The translations under genes and the position numbers were made by a program. 15,568 bases of DNA from Pseudomonadota bacterium (lineage in GTDB: Bacteria > Pseudomonadota > Alphaproteobacteria > Acetobacterales > Acetobacteraceae): assembly GCA_021807975.1 (NCBI GenBank), contig JAKBCJ010000062.1, positions 1 through 15,568 on the forward strand, read 5' to 3'. How positions within the stretch are numbered: the first letter of the stretch is position 1; each line of letters starts with the position of its first letter. This document shows positions 1-7,764 of this stretch, piece after piece. Under the pieces are notes generated by a model that was not told the origin of the DNA, made no database searches, and was given only the letters and a program-made list of their open reading frames with translations.

Positions 1-27
1 ATATTCACCAGCGCTTAACGCCACAGT

Positions 28-45
28 CGTTGAGATAAATCAACG
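28..45. promoter_or_regulatory. FNR/FixK/CRP-family-like palindrome
   Basis: The sequence reads CGTTGA-GATAAA-TCAACG, a perfect 6-bp inverted repeat with a 6-nt spacer. The inner part, TTGAGATAAATCAA at 30-43, matches the FNR/Anr/FixK consensus TTGAT-N4-ATCAA at 9 of 10 defined positions. It lies beyond the 3' end of transketolase, and no plus-strand gene starts close to its right, so the likely target is a leftward gene just outside the window. On that reading a class II promoter would have its -10 at about positions 1-7, where the minus strand is AT-rich (TGAATAT). It could instead be a weak hairpin downstream of transketolase, but there is no U-tract. The match is visible; the regulator is inferred. 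Confidence 0.45.
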
Positions 46-82
46 GCGGCGGAACGCGGATTACAGGAGATTGACGTGCATT

Positions 83-2119
83 CTATCCCAGCCGGCGGGT
101 GACAGCCGTTACCACCGCTTCCGGCGTGATCCCGAAATGCGTAAAAAGGTCCTCATAATTCGCCGAAGCGCCGAATCCGGTCATGCCAATGAACGTCCCG
201 TCCGAACCCAGCCACCGGTCCCATCCGAAGCTGCCCGCTGCCTCTATTCCGACTCGCGGCGCGCCGCCCAGAACCTGCGCGCGATAGGCTTCGTCCTGCT
301 GGGCGAACAGTTCCCAGCACGGCAGGGACACCACGGCCACGGCGATATTGTGGCCGGCCAGTTTCTCCCGCGCCGCCATGGCGATCGGCACTTCGGAGCC
401 GGTGGCGATAATCGTGGCCTGACGCGGCCCATCGGCCTCGGCCAGCACATAACCGCCCCTGGCACTGCGATTTTCGGCACTGTCGGTTCGCCACGCCGGC
501 AGCGCCTGCCGCGACAGCACCAGCACGCTGGGGCCGTCGGAACGGCGCACCGCCAGTTCCCAGCACTCCGCCGTTTCCATGGCGTCGGCGGGACGGAACA
601 CATGCAGGTTAGGCATCGCCCGCAGGCTGGCCAGATGTTCCACCGGCTGATGGGTGGGGCCATCCTCGCCCAACCCGATCGAGTCATGGGTCAGGACATA
701 GATCACCCGCTGGCGCATGATCGCGCACATCCTCAACGCCGGGCGCAGATAGTCGCTGAACACGAAAAACGTGCCTATATACGGAACGATCCCGCCATGC
801 AGCGCCATGCCGTTGGCAGCCGCGGCCATGCCGTGTTCGCGAATACCGAAATGGATATATCGCCCGCCATAGTTCCCGGCGGAGATGGAAGCCATCCCTT
901 TGACCAGCGTCAGGTTCGACCCGGTCAGGTCCGCCGAACCGCCGATCAGTTCCGGCATCGCCGGCACCAGCGTTTCCAGGCACCGCTGGCTGGCCGCCCG
1001 GGTCGCCAGCTTGGGGCGGTCGTCGCCGATCCCCAGTTTCAGTTCGGTCACCGCCTCATGCAGATTGTCCGGCAGACGTCCGGCGATCGCGCGTTCGAAC
1101 TCCGCCCTTTGATTATGCCGAGCCAGGCGCTTCAGCCATGCTCGGCGGGCAGAGGCACCGCGTCCGCCCACGGCCAGCCAGCGGTCTTTCAAGTCGTCGG
1201 GTACAACGAACGGGGGCTCGTGCCAGCCCAGCAGTTCCTTGGCACCCGCCGCTTCGTCCGGCCCCAACGGGGACCCATGAACCGCATTGGTGCCAGCCTT
1301 GGCCGGCGCGCCCAGCCCAATAACGGTGCGGCAAGCGATCAGCGTGGGCTTCTTGGAGCGCACGGCGAACGATAACGCCCCCGCGATTTGCGCCGGGTCG
1401 TGGCCATCCACCTGCTTCGTCGCCCAGCCATAGGCGGCGAACCGCTTGGGCACGTCGTCAGAATACGCCAGCGCGGTATCGCCATCGATCGAGACATGGT
1501 TGTCGTCATACAGGACCGCCAGCTTCGACAACGCCAGATGGCCGGCCAGCGCCGCGGCCTCATGGCTGATGCCTTCCATCATGTCGCCGTCGGAGCAGAT
1601 TACCCAGGTGCGGTGATCGACCAGAGACTTGCCAAACCGAGCGGCCATGTTGCGTTCGGCGATGGCCATGCCGACGGCGGTGGCCAGCCCCTGCCCCAGC
1701 GGGCCGGTCGTGGTTTCGATCGCCGGATGCTCGCCGTACTCCGGATGGCCGGCGGCGGGCGAGTGCAACTGGCGGAAATTACGGATATCGTCGATCGACA
1801 GGCCCTCGTAGCCGGTCAGATAGATCAACGCGTACAGCAGCATGGAGCCGTGACCGGCCGACAGCACGAAACGGTCGCGATCGGGCCAGTGCGGATCGGC
1901 GGCATCGAATTTATGAAACCGGCTCCATAGCGCGGTGGCGACGTCGGCCATGCCCATCGGCAGACCGGGATGTCCCGATTTCGACCGCTCCGTGGCGTCG
2001 ATCGCCAGCGCCCGGATCGCGTCGGCCATGCGGCGCGCGGGCGTCATGGGGCGCGCCAGGATCGCGGCCTGACGCACAAGGGCGGGATGATCGGACGACA
2101 ACTCGGCAGCGACGGCCAT
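83..2119 (-). CDS. tkt: Transketolase
   Basis: This 678-aa protein matches the full length of bacterial transketolase, the thiamine-diphosphate enzyme that moves two-carbon units between sugar phosphates in the pentose phosphate or Calvin-type pathways. Visible motifs are SGHPG at 48-52, the TPP/metal segment SDGDMMEGISHE at 176-187 with YDDN at 204-207, GIREHG with the catalytic-type Glu428, and LTHDSIGLGEDGPTHQP at 476-492 carrying His478 and His490. The family usually has GDGxxMEG, so the first Gly is Ser here. I chose the ATG at 2119 because AAGGAG sits 5 nt upstream and a plausible promoter lies just beyond it; the longer start at 2167 would add 16 Pro-rich residues that overlap that promoter. 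The gene stands alone, divergent from the deacetylase-like gene, and ends in TAG. Confidence 0.96.
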   Translation of the reverse strand: MAVAAELSSDHPALVRQAAILARPMTPARRMADAIRALAIDATERSKSGHPGLPMGMADVATALWSRFHKFDAADPHWPDRDRFVLSAGHGSMLLYALIYLTGYEGLSIDDIRNFRQLHSPAAGHPEYGEHPAIETTTGPLGQGLATAVGMAIAERNMAARFGKSLVDHRTWVICSDGDMMEGISHEAAALAGHLALSKLAVLYDDNHVSIDGDTALAYSDDVPKRFAAYGWATKQVDGHDPAQIAGALSFAVRSKKPTLIACRTVIGLGAPAKAGTNAVHGSPLGPDEAAGAKELLGWHEPPFVVPDDLKDRWLAVGGRGASARRAWLKRLARHNQRAEFERAIAGRLPDNLHEAVTELKLGIGDDRPKLATRAASQRCLETLVPAMPELIGGSADLTGSNLTLVKGMASISAGNYGGRYIHFGIREHGMAAAANGMALHGGIVPYIGTFFVFSDYLRPALRMCAIMRQRVIYVLTHDSIGLGEDGPTHQPVEHLASLRAMPNLHVFRPADAMETAECWELAVRRSDGPSVLVLSRQALPAWRTDSAENRSARGGYVLAEADGPRQATIIATGSEVPIAMAAREKLAGHNIAVAVVSLPCWELFAQQDEAYRAQVLGGAPRVGIEAAGSFGWDRWLGSDGTFIGMTGFGASANYEDLFTHFGITPEAVVTAVTRRLG

Positions 2120-2124
2120 GCGGA

Positions 2125-2130
2125 CTCCTT
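2125..2130 (-). promoter_or_regulatory. Ribosome binding site of transketolase
   Basis: The minus strand reads AAGGAG, an almost ideal Shine-Dalgarno, 5 nt before the ATG at 2119. It decides the start codon in favour of 2119 over the in-frame ATG at 2167. Confidence 0.75.
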
Positions 2131-2138
2131 GGATCGGC

Positions 2139-2167
2139 GCTATAGGCGGCGGCGGGTATGGCGACAA
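2139..2167 (-). promoter_or_regulatory. Candidate sigma70-type promoter of transketolase
   Basis: The minus strand has TTGTCG at 2167-2162, a 17-nt spacer and TATAGC at 2144-2139, each matching 4 of 6 consensus bases. The start site would fall near 2132, giving a very short leader of about 13 nt that still contains the Shine-Dalgarno. The match is by eye and could arise by chance. Confidence 0.35.
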
Positions 2168-2279
2168 CCCCGGTCAACGCGAGGCCCGCGTCTGGAACGG
2201 GGCTATGGCGGCCGGGTTGCACCGGGCGCAATGCCGCGCGATGGATCATCGTCGAAACCTCGGCATCGGATGGATCAGG

Positions 2280-3380
2280 ATGAACCCTTTGTTCGTCGGA
2301 AGCGACATCTACCGCAACTCCAGCTACGGGCCGAAGCATCCGCTTGCGGTGCCGCGGGTGTCGGTCGCCATCGATCTGTGCCGGACACTGGGGTGGCTGC
2401 CGGACAGCGTGTATCGCGAGGCCCCGATGGCGACCGACGCCGAACTGATGCGATTCCACGACCCCGACTATGTCGCCGCGCTGAAGCAGGCCGAACGCGA
2501 CCAGTCGGTCAACGAACGGGTTCGCAACCGGTTCAAGATCGGCGCCGAGGGCAATCCGGTTTATCCGCAGGTATTCCGCCGCCCAGCGGTGTCCGCCGGC
2601 GGCGTCATACTGGCGGCGAAACTCGCGGCCGAGGGGCGGATCGTGCATTGCCCCGGCGGCGGCACCCATCATGGCCGGCCGGATCGGGCATCAGGCTTCT
2701 GCTTTCTGAACGATCCGGTGCTGGGGCTGCTGGCCTGGCTGGACCTGGGGCTGGACAATATCGTGTACCTGGACATCGACGCGCATCACGGCGACGGGGT
2801 GCAGGACGCGTTCCATGACGATCCACGGGTGCTGACCATCAGCCTGCACGAAGCCGGGCGCTGGCCGTTTTCCGGCGCCGCGGCCGATCGTGCCGGCGGC
2901 GCGGCGCTGAACATCCCGCTGCCGGCGGCCTGTAACGACTCGGAGTTCGACCATGCGATGCAACAGGCGGTGCTGCCGGCCATCGACGCGCGCCGGCCGC
3001 AAGCTATCATGCTTCAGGCCGGCGCCGACGGGCTGGACGAAGACCCGCTGGCGAAGCTGTCCCTGTCCAACAACACCCATCGTTCGGTGGTTCAGGCGCT
3101 GATGCAACGCACGCGGTGTCTGGCCGTACTCGGCGGCGGCGGCTACAACCCCTGGACTGTCGGCCGCTGCTGGGCCTTGATCTGGGGCACCTTGAACAAC
3201 CGCACCATCCCCGAAACCCTGCCGCCAAGCGCCGAGGCCGGGCTGCGCGCGCTCCGCCTGGACCGGGCGATCGGGCGCAATCCGCCGGCGCATTGGTTTA
3301 CCACCTTGCTGGACCAGCCCCGCACGGGGCCGGTTCGCGACGAAGTCCGGTACCTCATTAAGGAAATCCTGTCTCGATGA
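2280..3380 (+). CDS. Histone deacetylase family amidohydrolase
   Basis: This 366-aa protein has the arginase/deacetylase fold of the HDAC/AcuC/acetylpolyamine amidohydrolase family, zinc enzymes that hydrolyse acetyl-lysine or acetyl-amine bonds. The catalytic set is complete: PGGGTHHG with His130-His131, YLDIDAHHGDG with Asp167 and His169 as zinc ligands, AGADG with Asp250 as the third ligand, and LGGGGYN with Tyr289. The start is taken at the ATG at 2280, where MNPLFVGSDIY begins the usual fold; an in-frame ATG at 2241 would add 13 residues, and neither has a strong ribosome site (a weak GGA precedes 2280). It is divergent from transketolase, and its TGA overlaps the ATG of the following DUF192 gene. 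The substrate (protein, polyamine or other acetyl amide) cannot be told from sequence. Confidence 0.92.
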   Translation: MNPLFVGSDIYRNSSYGPKHPLAVPRVSVAIDLCRTLGWLPDSVYREAPMATDAELMRFHDPDYVAALKQAERDQSVNERVRNRFKIGAEGNPVYPQVFRRPAVSAGGVILAAKLAAEGRIVHCPGGGTHHGRPDRASGFCFLNDPVLGLLAWLDLGLDNIVYLDIDAHHGDGVQDAFHDDPRVLTISLHEAGRWPFSGAAADRAGGAALNIPLPAACNDSEFDHAMQQAVLPAIDARRPQAIMLQAGADGLDEDPLAKLSLSNNTHRSVVQALMQRTRCLAVLGGGGYNPWTVGRCWALIWGTLNNRTIPETLPPSAEAGLRALRLDRAIGRNPPAHWFTTLLDQPRTGPVRDEVRYLIKEILSR

Positions 3381-3874
3381 AACGGCGTTATCTGCTGGCG
3401 TTGGCCACGTTGTTGGCTTTGTCCGCCCCTCTGTCGGCACCGGCCCGGGCGCAGGCGCCCGAACCGACCGGCCCGCAGCCCGAGCTGCCCAAGCAAAAGC
3501 TGACGATCGTCGGCCATGGCGGCCCCGAACATGTCTTTAACGTCGAGATGGCGGTGAAGCCGGAACAGCAGGTCACCGGGGAGATGTTCCGTACCAGCGT
3601 GCCGCAAGACGGCGGCATGCTGTTCGACTGGGGCTTCCCGCGCGAGTCGCAGATGTGGATGCGCAACACGCTGGTGCCGCTGGACATGGTGTTCATCAAT
3701 GCCGACGGGACAATTCGTGCCATCGCCGAGAACACCACGCCGCGCAGTCTGGCGGTGATCGACAGCCGGGGCCCGGTGCGCGCGACCCTGGAACTGGCGG
3801 CGGGGACGACGGAGAAGCTGGATATCCGGGTCGGCGATACGGTGAAGCAGGCATTGTTCGGTAACGCGCCTTAA
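3377..3874 (+). CDS. Exported DUF192 protein
   Basis: This 165-aa protein begins with a clear Sec-type signal: basic MKRRY, a hydrophobic Leu/Ala core at about 6-20, and a likely signal peptidase site after ARA at 23-25. A Pro-rich linker follows, then one DUF192 domain at about 41-160 with the family hallmarks GGMLFDWG at 79-86, QMWMRNTLVPLDMVFI at 92-107 and IRVGD near the end. DUF192 proteins are small beta-rich proteins with no settled biochemical role. The ATG shares the sequence ATGA with the TGA of the deacetylase gene, so the two are probably translationally coupled. The mature protein should act in the periplasm while its partner gene encodes a cytoplasmic enzyme, so a direct shared pathway is not evident. 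Confidence 0.9.
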   Translation: MKRRYLLALATLLALSAPLSAPARAQAPEPTGPQPELPKQKLTIVGHGGPEHVFNVEMAVKPEQQVTGEMFRTSVPQDGGMLFDWGFPRESQMWMRNTLVPLDMVFINADGTIRAIAENTTPRSLAVIDSRGPVRATLELAAGTTEKLDIRVGDTVKQALFGNAP

Positions 3875-4034
3875 CGCCGACGGCGAACCGCCCGGGCGTC
3901 CGGATTACCGCATGAACCCGCCACGCTGCCATGGCTGGTTCCAATCAAACCGGCCCCCTGGTCAGCCAGCTTTCCCCCACCGCAAAGCTATGTCGCTGGC
4001 CTGCCGGAGTCCTACGTGCGCCACGCCCGCGGTG

Positions 4035-4060
4035 GGCCGCGATCGAACGGATTCGCGGCC
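4035..4060. terminator. Hairpin between convergent genes, candidate terminator
   Basis: GGCCGCGA at 4035-4042 pairs perfectly with TCGCGGCC at 4053-4060 around a 10-nt loop. It begins 5 nt beyond the stop codon of the S41 peptidase on the minus strand and lies 160 nt past the stop of the plus-strand DUF192 gene. There is no U-tract on either side, so it may instead protect the transcript 3' end or assist Rho-dependent termination. The rest of the gap (3875-4065) shows nothing else I can support. Confidence 0.4.
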
Positions 4061-4065
4061 GACGG

Positions 4066-5583
4066 CTACCGATCCTGCATCGGCGGCAACAAGGCCGCGG
4101 CATAAGCCGCCGGGTTGGAGATCAGTTGCCGAGCGGCTTCGAGGTCCGCGGCCCCGGCTTCGGCGGCGGGACAGGAGGCGCGGATCTCCAGCATCTCGGA
4201 CGCTGGCACAGGCAAACGTGCCGCCCTGGACCGCTTGATCGCGTCGGCCATTGGCTGAAACCCGGTGGACAGCGATGCCAACTGGCGGCTCAACGCATCT
4301 TCGCCCAGGCTGGTGCATATTTGCGGCAGAATCCCAAGCCCCTGGATGGGCCACCCGAGGGGGGCGAGCGTCTGGCTCCAGGTCACGAACAACTCGCCGC
4401 CGTCGGGCAGCGGGTCGATGGTCTGCACCATCCCCTTCCCCACCGTTTCGCTTCCCACCACCACCGCCCGCCCACGATCTGCCAGCGCGGCCGCCAGAAT
4501 TTCCGCGGCACTGGCGGTCCGGCCATCGACCAGGATCACCAGCGGCACGTTTTCGGCCAGTTCACCCTCGGTGGAGCGCCACACATTCATCGAATCAGGA
4601 TCGCGTCCGATGGTTGTCGCCACCAGCCCGGCCGGCAGGAATGCGTCGGCGGCGGTCACCGCCTGACGCAACAGCCCGCCGCGATTGTCGCGCAAATCCA
4701 GCACGATGCCGTCCACCGGATGCGGTTCCGATAAGGCATCCTGCACCGACAGGGCCAGGTGCGTGGCCGTGCTGGCGCTGAAGCCGCTGATCCGCAACAC
4801 CAGCACATCGGCAAAGCGCTGGGCGAAAACAGTCTCCGGCGGCACCATCGCGCGGACAAGCCGGGCGTCGCGCGTACGCCCGTCCCGCCCGCGCCAAGAT
4901 AGTGTCACCGGCGACCCATCGGCGCCTGCCAGCAGGGCGGAGATCGTGACCGGGTCCTGATCCCGGGTTCGCTGACCATCGACCGCCGCCAGGATATCAC
5001 CTTGGCGGATTCCGGCGTTCGCGGCGGGGCTGTCGCGCACAACAGATCGGACTTCGATCAGCGCGCCATTCTGCCCCAACGTCATGCCAAGGCCCGCCGA
5101 TCCGCCGCGGCGGGCGCGGTCCTCCCGGGCCTCGACGGGCGCGACATAGCGGGAGTACGGGTCCAGCCGGCCCAGCATCTGATCGAAAAAGCCCTGAACG
5201 ATCGCCTGCATGCCCGCCCGGCGGACAGCCGCGGAGACGGGAATGCAGGCTTCGGTGATGGCCACGGCGACCCCGGCCCATGCAGCGGGCGTATCTTCCC
5301 CGGGCACGGCGATGTCGGCTTCCACCCGGTCCTGGCGAACCAGCCGCACATGCGCGTCCCTGGTCAGTACCCGCACACTGGGGTCCAGTACGGTCAATCC
5401 CTGAAGCCCCCAGAGCGTGAGCGTCGGGATGGCAACCGGATCGAGTATCCGCGGGGCGATGAACGTCAGCGCCTCCGCATAAATGGCGGTCATCCTGGTT
5501 CGGTCGAACCGGCCGCCGGCCACCGTCTCCGCCCGGGCAGTCCCAACGGCGCACAGTATCAAAAGGAGGCCGATCCGGATCAC
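4066..5583 (-). CDS. Exported S41 family (C-terminal processing) peptidase
   Basis: This 505-aa protein has an N-terminal signal (MIRIGLLLILCAVGTARA, cut probably after ARA). A PDZ domain follows at about 163-245 (GLGMTL, ALIEV, SPAANAGIRQGDIL), then the S41 catalytic domain at about 255-425. The Ser-Lys dyad is visible: Ser358 in TASAAEI and Lys383 in TVGKGMVQ, with LDLRDNRGG at 295-303 as the strand-turn typical of CtpA/Prc enzymes. Such peptidases trim or degrade periplasmic proteins at their C-termini. The start is GTG at 5583, whose GTGA overlaps the TGA of RNase R, so the two are translationally coupled. Two Cys (423, 471) lie near the C-terminus outside the core. The exact substrate is unknown. 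Confidence 0.93.
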   Translation of the reverse strand: MIRIGLLLILCAVGTARAETVAGGRFDRTRMTAIYAEALTFIAPRILDPVAIPTLTLWGLQGLTVLDPSVRVLTRDAHVRLVRQDRVEADIAVPGEDTPAAWAGVAVAITEACIPVSAAVRRAGMQAIVQGFFDQMLGRLDPYSRYVAPVEAREDRARRGGSAGLGMTLGQNGALIEVRSVVRDSPAANAGIRQGDILAAVDGQRTRDQDPVTISALLAGADGSPVTLSWRGRDGRTRDARLVRAMVPPETVFAQRFADVLVLRISGFSASTATHLALSVQDALSEPHPVDGIVLDLRDNRGGLLRQAVTAADAFLPAGLVATTIGRDPDSMNVWRSTEGELAENVPLVILVDGRTASAAEILAAALADRGRAVVVGSETVGKGMVQTIDPLPDGGELFVTWSQTLAPLGWPIQGLGILPQICTSLGEDALSRQLASLSTGFQPMADAIKRSRAARLPVPASEMLEIRASCPAAEAGAADLEAARQLISNPAAYAAALLPPMQDR

Positions 5584-7670
5584 CGCCGACGCGACCGCTT
5601 CCCCGAAGGAACCGGGCGCGCCCTGCCGCTGTCGCTTTCCAGCACATGGAACACCATGCCGCCCGTTACAGCATTGGCTTCGGACAACAGCACGTCCACC
5701 TGCTGTGCCAATCGGAACACCTTCCGGGTACGCCGGCCAGTCAGGGTCTGCTCCCGCTCATCATAGTGCCAATAATCGTCCGGTAAGGTCGCGAACGGCA
5801 CAATACCCGTGGCACCCGTCTCTGTAACAGTCACGAACAGGCCGAAACGTGTCACACCTGATATGCGTGCAGCGAAACGCCCGCCGACCTTGGCAGACAT
5901 GAAAGCGGTCAGATAGCGGTCGATCGCATCGCGTTCGGCCTGCTGGGCGCGCCGTTCGGTCTGGGTTATCCGGTCACCGATTTCCGCAAATTCCGAGACC
6001 TGATCGTCGGAAATACCGTCCCGCCCAAGTTTGAGGCCTTTGATAAGCGCGCGGTGAACGAGCAGGTCGGCATAGCGGCGGATCGGGCTGGTGAAGTGGG
6101 CATAGCGGGGCAGCGCGAGCCCGAAATGACCAATATTGTCGGGGCTGTAAGCGGCCTGCGACTGGCTGCGCAGGATCGTCTCGCTGATAAGCTGTGACTC
6201 GGGTGTATCGCCGAAGCGGCGCAGCACCCGGTCGAAGTCGCGCGGATGAACTTGATTTCCTGCCGGTAACGACACGCCCAGCGTCGATAAAAACCCGCGC
6301 AGCGCTTCCAGCTTTTCATCCGACGGCGGCGCATGGACGCGATACATGCACGGTTTGTGCAGGCGTTCCAGTTCCTCGGCGGCGGCGACATTCGCCAGCA
6401 CCATGAACTCCTCGATCAGGCGGTGGCTGTCCAGCCGGGGGCGCGGCGCTACACTGGCGACATGGCCGTGTTCGTCCAGCACGACCTGGCGTTCGGGGAG
6501 ATCGAGATCGAGCGTCCCACGCTCGATCCTCGCGGCGAGCAACGCCCGATAGGCGGCATAGAGATGTACCAGCGGCAGTCCGGGGATCGTTTCGTGGGCA
6601 TCCTCGGCCGCCTGCACGTCTTCGTACGTCATGCGCGCGGCGCTGCGCATCAGGCCGCGCCCGAAACGATGGCCGGTTTTCCGGCCGGAACGGTCCACAC
6701 GCATTTCGACGAACAGACAGCCGCGGTCTTCGTGTGGCCGCAGGCTGCACCAGCCGTTCGACAGGGCCTCGGGCAGCATCGGCACCACCCGGTCGGGGAA
6801 ATAGACGCTGTTGCCGCGCATGGCCGCCGCGCGGTCCAGTTCGGACCCGGGTTTCACGTAATATGCGACATCGGCGATGGCGACGATCAGCCGGAAACCG
6901 CCCGCCGAATCCGGATCGGGTTCGGCGAATACCGCGTCGTCGAAGTCGCGGGCGTCGGCACCGTCGATGGTGATCAGCGGTACGTCGCGCAGATCGGTGC
7001 GACTGCCCAGCCTGACGCCGCGTGCCTTCCGCGACTCCGCCAGGGCGGCTTCGGGGAATGTCTGGGGGATATCGTGGGTGTGGATGGCGATCAGGCTGAT
7101 CGAGCGCGCATCGCCCAGCTTACCCAGGCGTTCCAGCACGCGGGCCGGCTTCAGGCCGAGGTGCCGGTGCTGCGCGACGGGCTCACCCAGCACGATTTCA
7201 TCCGGTTCCGCGCCTTTGTCCTGCCCCGGCGGCACCAGCCATTCCGCCTTCGAACGGCGATCCGTCGGCACGATGCGGTTTTCGTTACGCATCCTCTTGA
7301 ACACGCCCAGGATGCGGCCGGGCGTTTCGCTGACCCGGCGCAAGGTGCGGGCATCGTAGCGCCCCGGCCCCATTGGCTTCAGCCGAACCAGCACCCGCTC
7401 CCCGGGCGCCAGGGCCGGCGCGCCATCACGTTCCGGCTGCAGGACGATCAGCGGCGGCTGTCCGGCCGAACGCTCCCAGTCCACCGGGCGGGCGATCGCG
7501 TCGCCGTCCCGATCAGTGCCGGTGATCTGGACGATAGCTGTTTCCGGTAACCGAATGCCCCGGCCACGGGCCGGAGGCCGAGGGGGGAGCTTGCCCTTGG
7601 AAACCGGCTTGCCCTTGGACTTGACGCGTTTAACCACTGTTTGCGCGACCGCGATATCTATGCGCCGCAT
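5580..7670 (-). CDS. rnr: Ribonuclease R lacking the N-terminal winged helix
   Basis: RNase R is a processive 3'-5' exoribonuclease that degrades structured RNA. This 696-aa copy contains the cold-shock domains (about 42-215), the RNB catalytic domain (about 224-550) and a C-terminal S1 domain (about 595-678) with a basic tail ending GKRSRRR. The metal-binding acidic cluster IDGADARDFDD is intact, with Asp236, Asp242, Asp244 and Asp245, and the RNB signatures YFPDRVVPMLPEALSNGWCSL and FTSPIRRYADLLVHR are present. The family normally starts with about 60-80 residues of winged helix-turn-helix; here the first 40 are a Lys/Arg/Pro-rich stretch. The frame is closed by a TAG at 7695-7697 with no other start codon, so the domain is not simply mis-called. 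It follows the prenyl synthase by 94 nt and overlaps the S41 gene by 4 nt. Confidence 0.93.
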   Translation of the reverse strand: MRRIDIAVAQTVVKRVKSKGKPVSKGKLPPRPPARGRGIRLPETAIVQITGTDRDGDAIARPVDWERSAGQPPLIVLQPERDGAPALAPGERVLVRLKPMGPGRYDARTLRRVSETPGRILGVFKRMRNENRIVPTDRRSKAEWLVPPGQDKGAEPDEIVLGEPVAQHRHLGLKPARVLERLGKLGDARSISLIAIHTHDIPQTFPEAALAESRKARGVRLGSRTDLRDVPLITIDGADARDFDDAVFAEPDPDSAGGFRLIVAIADVAYYVKPGSELDRAAAMRGNSVYFPDRVVPMLPEALSNGWCSLRPHEDRGCLFVEMRVDRSGRKTGHRFGRGLMRSAARMTYEDVQAAEDAHETIPGLPLVHLYAAYRALLAARIERGTLDLDLPERQVVLDEHGHVASVAPRPRLDSHRLIEEFMVLANVAAAEELERLHKPCMYRVHAPPSDEKLEALRGFLSTLGVSLPAGNQVHPRDFDRVLRRFGDTPESQLISETILRSQSQAAYSPDNIGHFGLALPRYAHFTSPIRRYADLLVHRALIKGLKLGRDGISDDQVSEFAEIGDRITQTERRAQQAERDAIDRYLTAFMSAKVGGRFAARISGVTRFGLFVTVTETGATGIVPFATLPDDYWHYDEREQTLTGRRTRKVFRLAQQVDVLLSEANAVTGGMVFHVLESDSGRARPVPSGKRSRRR

Positions 7671-7764
7671 TCTGCCACGGGGTTCGGGCCGGTGCTACAA
7701 CGGCGCGGCGTTCCATACAGCGGGAAGCCGGCGGTGGCGCTGTTCGGCCGGCCGCGTTGCTAAA

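Noticed and set aside
71..1375. A 434-aa plus-strand open frame opposite transketolase, with AGGAG just before it
   Set aside because: The product is Arg/Gln/His-rich without domains and is antisense to a clear transketolase; the GTG at 76 also terminates after eight codons.
6333..7550. A 405-aa plus-strand open frame opposite RNase R
   Set aside because: Antisense GC shadow; RNase R shows complete catalytic and S1 domains in the opposite strand.
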